A stretch of 16,772 nucleotides of DNA from VBAT01 sp036520835. Lineage in GTDB: Bacteria; Bacteroidota; Bacteroidia; Chitinophagales; Chitinophagaceae. Each line of letters starts with the position of its first letter. Within the stretch, counting starts at the first letter, position 1. Made by a program: the position numbers and the translations under genes. The notes below the pieces were generated by a model, which did no database searches, was not told the DNA's origin, and saw nothing but the letters and a program-made list of their open reading frames with translations. The DNA is taken from assembly GCA_036520835.1 (NCBI GenBank), contig DATDIX010000051.1, positions 1-16,772 on the forward strand, read 5' to 3'. This document shows, piece by piece, positions 8,141 to 14,247 of the stretch.

Positions 8141-8920
8141 ATGAATGTTCCGACCGTTGCTGAATTATTTGCCGGGGGAAAAAGTCCTGAAGTATTGTTC
8201 TGGGTAGGCTGCGCAGGCAGTTTCGATCAGCGTGCACAAAAGATCACCAAAGCATTTGTAACAATTCTGAATAAGGTCGGCACCAGCTATGCGATACTGG
8301 GAAAAGAAGAAATGTGCACGGGTGATCCTGTTCGCCGGGCCGGAAATGAATTTATGTTCCAGATGATGGCTTACCAGAATATACAGGTGCTGAACAATTA
8401 TGGTATTAAAAAAATAGTTACGGCTTGTCCTCATTGTTTCAATACTCTGAAAAATGAATACCCGGAACTGGGAGGAAACTATGAGGTCATCCATCACACC
8501 AGTTTCCTGCAGCAACTGATCAATGAAGGGAAAATAAAAATGAAAGAAGGCGGAACATTTAAGGGCAAACGCATTACTTACCATGACAGCTGCTACCTGG
8601 GCCGTGCCAATGAAATATATGAAGCACCGCGAAAAGTGCTGGAAGCACTCGATGCAGAACTGGTAGAGATGAAGCGCTGCCGGAGTAACGGTTTATGTTG
8701 TGGTGCCGGCGGTGCGCAAATGTTCAAAGAAGAAGAAAAAGGAACAACACGCATCAATAGTGACCGCAGTGCCGAAGCTATAGGTACCGGGGCACAGGTG
8801 ATCGCCTCCGCCTGCCCGTTCTGCAATACGATGATGACCGACGGCGTAAAGCTGGCAGAAAAAGAAGACAGCGTAAAAGTGATGGATATAGCAGAACTGA
8901 TCGCACAATCAATGGAATAA
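8141..8920 (+). CDS. Two-CCG-domain (Fe-S)-binding protein (HdrB/GlpC/LutA-like electron-transfer subunit)
   Basis: This 259-residue soluble protein has two cysteine-rich CCG-type domains. The first has C24 (WVGCAGSFD), C59 in EEMCTGDPVRR in place of the canonical CCG, and CPHC (96-99). The second has C151 (HDSCYLGR), RCRSNGLCCGAGG (CCG at 186-188) and CPFC (225-228). Such domains bind a non-cubane or [4Fe-4S] cluster in HdrB, GlpC, LutA and DsrK relatives. The protein should dock on the ferredoxin/cytochrome b-like subunit encoded at 1924 and complete an HdrBC-E-like electron conduit. Its donor or acceptor is unknown. It is transcribed divergently from the ATP-grasp gene and ends 10 nt from the convergent 8931 gene. 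Confidence 0.88.
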   Translation: MNVPTVAELFAGGKSPEVLFWVGCAGSFDQRAQKITKAFVTILNKVGTSYAILGKEEMCTGDPVRRAGNEFMFQMMAYQNIQVLNNYGIKKIVTACPHCFNTLKNEYPELGGNYEVIHHTSFLQQLINEGKIKMKEGGTFKGKRITYHDSCYLGRANEIYEAPRKVLEALDAELVEMKRCRSNGLCCGAGGAQMFKEEEKGTTRINSDRSAEAIGTGAQVIASACPFCNTMMTDGVKLAEKEDSVKVMDIAELIAQSME

Positions 8921-8930
8921 ATAGCGGGTG

Positions 8931-9326
8931 CTACCTTCCTTCTCTTATCCTTTCCTGCAATTCTATAGCTTCTCTCAATTTTCCTTTTGGCACCAATATA
9001 TATATGTCATTCGTATTATGCAGCCGGCTGGATAAATTCTCATAGGTGATCTCCAGGACATTCATTTTACCGGCTTCACGTATGCTGATCCGTCTTAATT
9101 CATGGTCACCATCATGAAAAACTTCATGTACATCATTTATCCTGACTTCCTTTTTTGTTATAATGATATCAGGTGTTTTTGAACTTTTACCCGGCCAAAG
9201 CAGGTAGAGGGTATAACGAAACACCCCTTCCCTCCTCTTTTTCCAGCGCATAAAGCGCTTCCACTCATCACGGGAGTAGTTCCAGTGAATCAAAGCATCA
9301 GTTTTGTCTTGTTTGGGGCCGTTCAT
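8931..9326 (-). CDS. Conserved-looking hypothetical protein, 131 residues
   Basis: I do not recognise a named family. The protein is soluble-looking, with no signal peptide and no membrane span. It opens with a charged aromatic block (HWNYSRDEWKRFMRWKKRREGVFRYTLYLLW) and continues with alternating short strands (DIIITKKEVRIND, HELRRISIRE, MNVLEITYENL, NDIYILVPKGKL) ending in an acidic/basic helix. This beta-rich then helical order would suit a small PH-like or YcxB-like fold, but that is a guess. The ATG at 9326 is divergent from the 9361 gene with only 34 nt between the starts, so the two promoters must overlap. It converges on the CCG-domain gene. Confidence 0.75.
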   Translation of the reverse strand: MNGPKQDKTDALIHWNYSRDEWKRFMRWKKRREGVFRYTLYLLWPGKSSKTPDIIITKKEVRINDVHEVFHDGDHELRRISIREAGKMNVLEITYENLSSRLHNTNDIYILVPKGKLREAIELQERIREGR

Positions 9327-9348
9327 CAGGCAATCATTTTTTCTGCCG

Positions 9349-9356
9349 TAATTTAG
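9349..9356 (+). promoter_or_regulatory. -7-like element immediately before the 9361 gene
   Basis: TAATTTAG differs from TAnnTTTG at one fixed base. It sits within GCCGTAATTTAGC, which is 12/13 identical to the string before the 1924 gene. Its end is only 4 nt from the ATG, so a transcript from it would be leaderless or start inside the gene; this weakens the promoter call. Confidence 0.25.
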
Positions 9357-9360
9357 CGGT

Positions 9361-9879
9361 ATGAACCTGGAATATAAATACCTTCTAGACGGTAGTTTTC
9401 ATGCTGACTCACGGGTGTGGGTTTACCAGTGCAATCGCCTTTTTACCCTGAACGAGGCTCTTGAGACCGAAGATTTATTAAAGGAATTTACCCTTGAATG
9501 GAAAAGTCATGGCACACCGGTAAAGGGGGCTGCTTATTTACTCTTTGGCCAGTTTATCATTTTAATGGCAGATGAGTCGGCTTCCGGGGTCAGTGGCTGC
9601 AGTACGGATAGTTCGGTAAGGCTGATAAAAGATATTGAGCAACGATTCGGCGTGAATATGTTTGACAGGACAACGCTAGCATTTGTAGTAAAAGACAAAA
9701 TACAGTTACTGCCGATGTCGCAGTTACCGTATGCGGTGGATAACGGTTTTATCAGCAGCGAGACCCTGTACTTTAATAACCTGGTGCAGACAAAAGAAGA
9801 ATTAGAAAGCAAATGGATAGTGCCTGTTAAAGACAGCTGGCTGGCAAAAAAAATTCCGGCAACAAAACAGGTTTTGTAA
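9361..9879 (+). CDS. Uncharacterised Bacteroidota protein (relatives often mislabelled ABC transporter ATPase)
   Basis: This 172-residue protein has the pattern of a conserved Bacteroidota family: SRVWVYQCNRLFT (17-29), a middle strand region FGQFIILMADES (62-73), SGCSTDSSV (77-86), then FDRTTLAFVV and LPMSQLPYAV, ending with TLYFNNLVQTKEELESKWIVPVKDSWL. From memory, relatives are deposited as ABC transporter ATPase. No Walker A (GxxGxGKS/T), Walker B or ABC signature can be found here, so that label is not supported. The Cys in SGCSTDSSV is a possible functional residue. No signal peptide or membrane span. It is divergent from the 8931 gene and is followed by the tRNA-Gly region. Confidence 0.82.
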   Translation: MNLEYKYLLDGSFHADSRVWVYQCNRLFTLNEALETEDLLKEFTLEWKSHGTPVKGAAYLLFGQFIILMADESASGVSGCSTDSSVRLIKDIEQRFGVNMFDRTTLAFVVKDKIQLLPMSQLPYAVDNGFISSETLYFNNLVQTKEELESKWIVPVKDSWLAKKIPATKQVL

Positions 9880-9908
9880 ATTGGAACTCCAAAAGAGGAA
9901 CTAGCTGA

Positions 9909-9924
9909 CCCGATAGCTATCGGG
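9909..9924. repeat. Perfect 16-bp palindrome CCCGATAGCTATCGGG
   Basis: The sequence is its own reverse complement over all 16 bases and lies inside the tRNA-Gly relic at the D-loop position. I recall similar palindromes as abundant dispersed motifs in Bacteroidota genomes, but no second copy is in this window. Confidence 0.8.
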
Positions 9925-9932
9925 ATGGTAGC

Positions 9933-9946
9933 CCGCCGGCTGGCGG
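9933..9946. repeat. CCGCC-GGCT-GGCGG hairpin
   Basis: A 5-bp perfect stem with a 4-nt loop, 8 nt after the 16-bp palindrome and within the tRNA-Gly relic. The pairing resembles short dispersed hairpins but could be a modified anticodon-stem remnant. Confidence 0.5.
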
Positions 9947-9986
9947 ATCCCAAGCTGTAGGTGCTGGTTCGCTTTATAAAAAATTA

Positions 9987-10059
9987 GCGGAAGTAGCTCA
10001 TCTGGTAGAGCGACAGCTTCCCAAGCTGTAGGTGGCCGGTTCGAGCCCGGTCTTCCGCT
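9987..10059 (+). tRNA. tRNA-Gly (anticodon CCC)
   Basis: A full cloverleaf folds. The acceptor GCGGAAG pairs with CTTCCGC (10052-10058), the D-stem GCTC pairs with GAGC, and the anticodon stem ACAGC pairs with GCTGT around loop TTCCCAA, giving anticodon CCC, which reads GGG. The variable loop is AGGTG, and the T-stem GCCGG/CCGGT surrounds TTCGAGC. The discriminator base is T, as usual for bacterial glycine tRNAs, and no CCA is encoded. It lies 13 nt from the end of the convergent receptor gene and directly after a degenerate copy of itself. Confidence 0.95.
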
Positions 10060-10071
10060 CAATCTCTGCAT

Positions 10072-12489
10072 TCATTTCTTAACCGGTGGTTTAGCCGGTT
10101 TTTTCTTTGGAACTTTTGTAAAATTATACCCCAGCGTAAACCTGATATTCTTCGTCCTTGTACTGTTGTAGCTTTCTAAATTAAAATTAGATCCATAAGT
10201 GTAAGTCCGGATCTGTTGCGGTGAAAAGATATCTATCAGGTTTGCCGTAACTGTAAGTCTCCTGGCAAAAAATTTTCGTTGTATCCCTGCATTCATACTC
10301 CAGTTCCAGCGGGCATAGCCCTGTGGATTGGCAAAACGGTTAAAGGTAAAACTGCCGGTAAAGTTCCATACATCCTTCGGCGCATAGGATGCATTGATAT
10401 TGGATGTAAACGAGCCGCCGTTGCGGTAGTAATTATAGGTCCTGTCAAATGAGCTGTATTGATTGAATGTATAGCTGGCACTGACGTTAGTCCGCAGTTT
10501 TTTAGTAAGGGTCAATCCACCCCAGGCGCTTGCTTCATATTCTTTCCGGCCGCTGATATTTTCCCAGGTGATCTGTGTCTTGCCATCGGGTAAAAGAGTC
10601 CTAACCCGGCTGAATATATCGTTTACAATATTATATCCCAATCCTGCGTTGATATAATATTTCGTTTTTGTTCTTCCTGCGACAAGATCAAAGTTATCTG
10701 CTGTCGATGCTTCTAATTTGGGGTTCCCAAAACGGATATTGTAGGGATCGGAAAAATCAACCGTAGGGTTCAGTTCGTTGATACCGGGGCGGCGGATACT
10801 GCGGCGCCAGGATAGCGTAAGATTCAATTTATCCTGCCAGTTTTTATTGATATTGGCAAAAGGAAGCCATGTCCAATAACTATTCTTTGCTTCCCTGTTT
10901 TCCTTAATTAATTCAAACCAGATATCCGTCTGCTCAACAGCGATCCCTGCTGTAGCGCTGAAGTTGGCAGCGATCACCTGCCTTACAGAAGTACGGAAAT
11001 TGATCACCGCCTGGTGAAACAGGAAGTCATTGCTCAACTGGTCCACCGGGACAAAAAGGGAATCTGATTTTCTGAAATAACCTGCCTCTGTCTCCACATC
11101 ACTGTTATTCCTTGTATAGTAAGTGCCAAAAGAAAAAATTGTTTTGAAATTTTTCAGTGGCTTACTGTAATCTGCCCGGATATTGTACCCGTTGCTGTTA
11201 TTGTAATTGAGCTGCTCCTGGGTTGAGTCAATTCCATTGGGAGTATGATCAGGATAAAAGAATCGCTGGTAATAATCACGGTCGTTGCTGCTGGTGGAAA
11301 CATTACCGGAAAGAAGTATCCGCAGCTGCTCTCCCGGGGTCTTTGTTTTCAGCAAATAAGAAAGGTTCAATGAACCGTTATAATTATCCCCGTCCGTATT
11401 GATCGCTCTTTCACTCAGGCGGTATATATCGCCAAAACGGTTGATATTTGTATACTCTGTAATACTGTTGCTTATATAATCACTGGAGTTATACTGCAGC
11501 ACAGCGTTAATAGATTGAAACTTATCGAGATCATAATCCACATTCACCCGGAAATTAGGGCGAACGCTTTTATTCATATTTATATTCCGGGTATTGAAAA
11601 AGTTAGAGGAGTCAGGATAAATATTATTGCGATAGGAATAACCAATGCCTTCAAACCGGCTATAGGCTAATCCCCCGTTGATAGCTACAGCCACCCCTTG
11701 CTTACGATAAGTATAGTTTCCATTAATGGATCCCTCTCCTCTTGTTCCCGCAGAGATATTCAAGCGGCCTGTTTTTCCCACCTTCCCTTTTTTAGTAACG
11801 ATATTTATGACCCCGCCTTGCTCATTGGCATATTGAGGTGGCGGGTTGGTCATCACTTCTATCTTTTCAATAGAACTGCCCGGCATTGACTCCAGCAGGT
11901 CCTGCAATTGCTGAAGATTTAGTTCAACAGGTTTATCGTCAATAAGTATTTTCGGCTCCTTACCCCTTACAGTAATTTTCCCGTCAGGATCCTTTGTTAC
12001 GAGTGGCACATTAGTCAATAATTCACTGGCTGTACTGCCGGCAGCCAATGCAGATTCCCCGGCATTGAAAGTGATATTCCCGTCTTTGGATTGTATCAAA
12101 GGTTTTTCAGCATACACAATGAACTCTTCCAGGTTCTCTGAATTCTTTGGGTGCAAAGTCAGATCGTTGAGGTTAAAATCAGATCGTTCAGCTCTGAAAT
12201 AAATGCTGTCAATGATCAATGGCCGAAGACCAACATAGCTGATCTGTAGCCGGTAATAACCGTAAGATATATTTTGGATGATAAAGCCACCATCCTTATC
12301 TGTCAGTGCTGTTTTTACTTGTAAAGAATCAGCCATGGAAATGATGCTGGCTGAAGCGCCTTCCAGTGCTTTCTTTTTTTCATCCATTATATTGCCGGTA
12401 AGGGTGCCGTTAGCCGGCTTTTCCTGGGCCAAAGCAGCTATGGTTAAAAATGTGAGGGTTAATAATAAGGAGACAGGCCGTTTCAACAT
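10072..12489 (-). CDS. Outer-membrane beta-barrel receptor with CarboxypepD_reg-like domain (TonB-dependent-receptor type)
   Basis: The product is 805 residues. A signal peptide is seen at 1-22 (LLLTLTFLTIAALAQ). A carboxypeptidase-regulatory-like beta domain follows (about 28-112, GTLTGNIMDEKKKALEGASA to FRAERSDFNLND). A plug-like domain comes next (about 140-235, with ASELLTNVPLVTKDPDGKITVRG and the typical NPPPQYANEQGGVINIVTKKG ending). About 560 residues of alternating beta strands then form the barrel. This matches the OMP_b-brl_3 (PF14905) group of Bacteroidota receptors. No SusD partner is adjacent, so the ligand is unknown and a glycan locus is not indicated. The barrel's last strand (IRFTLGYNFTK) is followed by an unusual basic tail KVPKKKPAKPPVKK, where most barrels end in an aromatic residue. 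It converges on the tRNA gene. Confidence 0.88.
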   Translation of the reverse strand: MLKRPVSLLLTLTFLTIAALAQEKPANGTLTGNIMDEKKKALEGASASIISMADSLQVKTALTDKDGGFIIQNISYGYYRLQISYVGLRPLIIDSIYFRAERSDFNLNDLTLHPKNSENLEEFIVYAEKPLIQSKDGNITFNAGESALAAGSTASELLTNVPLVTKDPDGKITVRGKEPKILIDDKPVELNLQQLQDLLESMPGSSIEKIEVMTNPPPQYANEQGGVINIVTKKGKVGKTGRLNISAGTRGEGSINGNYTYRKQGVAVAINGGLAYSRFEGIGYSYRNNIYPDSSNFFNTRNINMNKSVRPNFRVNVDYDLDKFQSINAVLQYNSSDYISNSITEYTNINRFGDIYRLSERAINTDGDNYNGSLNLSYLLKTKTPGEQLRILLSGNVSTSSNDRDYYQRFFYPDHTPNGIDSTQEQLNYNNSNGYNIRADYSKPLKNFKTIFSFGTYYTRNNSDVETEAGYFRKSDSLFVPVDQLSNDFLFHQAVINFRTSVRQVIAANFSATAGIAVEQTDIWFELIKENREAKNSYWTWLPFANINKNWQDKLNLTLSWRRSIRRPGINELNPTVDFSDPYNIRFGNPKLEASTADNFDLVAGRTKTKYYINAGLGYNIVNDIFSRVRTLLPDGKTQITWENISGRKEYEASAWGGLTLTKKLRTNVSASYTFNQYSSFDRTYNYYRNGGSFTSNINASYAPKDVWNFTGSFTFNRFANPQGYARWNWSMNAGIQRKFFARRLTVTANLIDIFSPQQIRTYTYGSNFNLESYNSTRTKNIRFTLGYNFTKVPKKKPAKPPVKK

Positions 12490-12504
12490 CGGTTTTTAGA
12501 CGCC

Positions 12505-12512
12505 CAAAGATA
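12505..12512 (-). promoter_or_regulatory. Bacteroidota -7 element for the outer-membrane receptor gene
   Basis: On the minus strand TATCTTTG is a full match to TAnnTTTG and ends 15 nt before the ATG at 12489. No TTTG is found at the usual -33 distance. A transcript from it would have a very short leader. Confidence 0.45.
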
Positions 12513-12625
12513 CTTTGAACCTGCTGACAGCATAAAAAGTTTTAAAGCTGGCAAGAAGGTCAACCATTTGTAACCCAATGATCCATCTATTGCTGTCATC
12601 CTGTCACAATCTTAAAGGTTTTGGG

Positions 12626-12633
12626 TATATTTG
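12626..12633 (+). promoter_or_regulatory. Bacteroidota -7 element upstream of miaB
   Basis: TATATTTG is a full match to TAnnTTTG, followed by C as is common, and lies 32 nt before the miaB ATG. The -33 motif is not evident at the usual spacing. It shares the 176-nt divergent gap with the receptor promoter. Confidence 0.5.
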
Positions 12634-12665
12634 CATCCCCGAATGCCGGGAAAAAATAATGTTGA

Positions 12666-14087
12666 ATGCTTGACTACGTGACAGATAAAGTGCAGGACGA
12701 AAAAAGACAGGGCGAAGCATTTGCTCCCTTTACCAGCGATCCCAATCAATACAGGAAGCGTTTCTATATAGAAAGCTATGGCTGCCAGATGAACTTTGCC
12801 GACAGCGAAGTGGTGGCCGCTATCCTGAACAAAGAAGGTTTTGGCGCTACCCGTAATGTGGAAGAGGCTGACCTGATCTTTATCAATACCTGTTCTATAC
12901 GGGAAAAAGCGGAGCAGACCGTTCGCAAACGCCTGACCGAATTCCGGAAACTGAAGGTTCAGAAAAAGGGAATGCTCGTGGGTGTGCTTGGATGCATGGC
13001 CGAAAGATTGAAATCAAAATTCTTAGAAGAAGAGAAACTGGTTGATATAGTGGTGGGCCCGGATGCTTACAGAACATTACCCGGGTTAGTGGAAGAAGCA
13101 GAAGGCGGTCAAAAAGCAGTGAACGTTTTATTGAGCCGTGAAGAAACCTATGCTGACATTTCCCCGGTTCGTTTGGACAGTAACGGGGTTTCTGCATTTG
13201 TCAGCATTATGCGTGGCTGCAATAATATGTGTTCATTTTGCGTAGTGCCTTTTACAAGAGGAAGAGAAAGAAGCCGTGATGCGGATAGCATCATTAACGA
13301 ATCTAAAGACCTGTTTGCGCAAGGATATAAAGAAGTGACCCTGCTCGGGCAAAATGTAGATAGCTATTACTTTGTTGATGAGAAGAAAAATGAAACGGTA
13401 ACATTTGCCGGGCTCCTGGAAAAAGTGGCGCTGATCTCTCCCTTGCTGCGTGTTCGTTTCTCTACATCCCATCCAAAAGATATTACCGATGATGTATTGC
13501 ATACGATGGCAAAACATGAGAATATCTGTAAATACATTCACCTGCCGGTACAGAGTGGTTCATCAAGGGTATTGCAACTGATGAACCGTACCTACACACG
13601 GGAATGGTATATGGGTAAAGTGGATCGTATCCGCGAAATAATGCCTGACTGTGGCATCAGTTCAGATATCATTGCGGGTTTTTGTACCGAGGAAGAACAG
13701 GACCATAAGGATACATTGGACATCATGGAACACAGCCGGTACGATTTCAGCTATATGTTCTTTTATAGTGAAAGACCCGGGACACTGGCACAAAGAAGAT
13801 TTAAAGATGATATACCTGAAGAGGTAAAGAAAAGGCGCCTGCAGGAAATCGTGGAAGTACAAAACAGGCTGTCGCTGGAAAGCAATAAAAAAGATATTGG
13901 CAAAACGTTTAAAGTGCTGATAGAAGGTGACAGCAAAAAAAACGAAACTGAGTGGAAAGGAAGGAACAGCCAGAATAAAGTGATCGTTTTCCCCAAAGAA
14001 AATTATGAACTAAAAAAAGGGGATTATGTTATGGTAAAAGTAACAGGCTGTACGCAGGCCACATTATTGGGAACCCTTGTCCCCTAA
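12666..14087 (+). CDS. miaB: tRNA-2-methylthio-N6-dimethylallyladenosine synthase MiaB
   Basis: This 473-residue radical-SAM enzyme methylthiolates i6A at position 37 of tRNAs that read UNN codons. The N-terminal MTTase domain has C40 (SYGCQMNFADSEV), C76 (NTCSIREKAEQ) and C110 (GVLGCMAER), which hold the sulfur-donating [4Fe-4S] cluster. The radical-SAM triad is C185-C189-C192 (RGCNNMCSFC), followed by VPFTRGRERSR. SHPKDI, HLPVQSGSS and DIIAGF are also as expected, and a TRAM domain closes the protein (about 405-473). The ATG at 12666 lies just downstream of, and out of frame with, an ATG at 12659 that opens a 4-codon ORF (stop at 12671-12673). The stop codon is embedded in an inverted repeat shared with the leader of the next gene. 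Confidence 0.97.
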   Translation: MLDYVTDKVQDEKRQGEAFAPFTSDPNQYRKRFYIESYGCQMNFADSEVVAAILNKEGFGATRNVEEADLIFINTCSIREKAEQTVRKRLTEFRKLKVQKKGMLVGVLGCMAERLKSKFLEEEKLVDIVVGPDAYRTLPGLVEEAEGGQKAVNVLLSREETYADISPVRLDSNGVSAFVSIMRGCNNMCSFCVVPFTRGRERSRDADSIINESKDLFAQGYKEVTLLGQNVDSYYFVDEKKNETVTFAGLLEKVALISPLLRVRFSTSHPKDITDDVLHTMAKHENICKYIHLPVQSGSSRVLQLMNRTYTREWYMGKVDRIREIMPDCGISSDIIAGFCTEEEQDHKDTLDIMEHSRYDFSYMFFYSERPGTLAQRRFKDDIPEEVKKRRLQEIVEVQNRLSLESNKKDIGKTFKVLIEGDSKKNETEWKGRNSQNKVIVFPKENYELKKGDYVMVKVTGCTQATLLGTLVP

Positions 14088-14095
14088 AGAGAAAC
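14074..14095. repeat. Left arm of a 22-nt inverted repeat overlapping the miaB stop
   Basis: These 22 nt match the reverse complement of 14225-14246 at 19 of 22 positions, including an exact 12-nt core TGTCCCCTAAAG. The arm contains the last codons and the TAA of miaB. It pairs in principle with the leader of the sigma-54 activator. Confidence 0.7.
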
Positions 14096-14106
14096 CCGGA
14101 CCGGGT
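14094..14106. repeat. Short palindrome ACCCGGACCGGGT after miaB
   Basis: An odd-centred perfect palindrome (6 bp each side of A14100) just after the miaB stop. As RNA it could form only a 4-bp stem with a 5-nt loop and has no T-run after it, so it is a poor terminator. It may be an operator or chance. Confidence 0.35.
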
Positions 14107-14224
14107 AAACTGATAAAACCTGTACTTCTCTTAAACTAGTAATTAAGTGAATTATATCTATCAACATAAATTATTAACTGCAACCTTGTGTGAACTTCAA
14201 TTCATAAGGGTTGTTTAAATCAAA

Positions 14225-14246
14225 GTTCCCCTTTAGGGGACAGGGG
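14225..14246. repeat. Right arm of the inverted repeat / C/G-rich hairpin copy B, abutting the activator start codon
   Basis: TCCCC (14227-14231) and GGGGA (14236-14240) form a 5-bp hairpin around TTTA, followed by ACAGGGG one base before the ATG at 14248. In the reverse direction it has the same arm/spacer/hairpin layout as the copies at 6984 and 15489. It is also 19/22 complementary to 14074-14095. Its G-rich side could be the ribosome-access region of the downstream gene. Confidence 0.65.
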
Positions 14247-14247
14247 T

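Larger units (their letters stand above)
9895..9971 (+). pseudogene. Decayed tRNA-Gly copy interrupted by palindromic sequence
   Basis: Read against the intact tRNA at 9987, this stretch aligns in order. Positions 9895-9908 match the acceptor/D-stem 5' side at 11 of 14 bases. TGGTAG at 9926-9931 matches the D-loop, 9932-9941 match weakly (6 of 10), and TCCCAAGCTGTAGGTG at 9948-9963 is identical over 16 nt from the anticodon loop to the variable loop. GGTTCG of the T-loop follows. A 16-bp palindrome (9909-9924) replaces part of the D-loop, a hairpin-forming six-base extra lies at 9942-9947, and the 3' T-arm/acceptor half is missing. It cannot fold as a tRNA. It could be a relic of a tandem tRNA duplication or of element insertion. 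Confidence 0.6.

Noticed and set aside
8165..8584. 139-codon open frame antisense to the CCG-domain gene
   Set aside because: It lies wholly inside a gene with conserved cysteine motifs and has no family features.
9987..10071. Genomic island attached at the tRNA-Gly 3' end
   Set aside because: No integrase gene or second 3'-end repeat is in the window; the upstream partial copy lacks the 3' end that att sites carry.
12659..12673. Four-codon ORF overlapping the miaB start
   Set aside because: Too short to judge; could be a leader peptide but occurs readily by chance.
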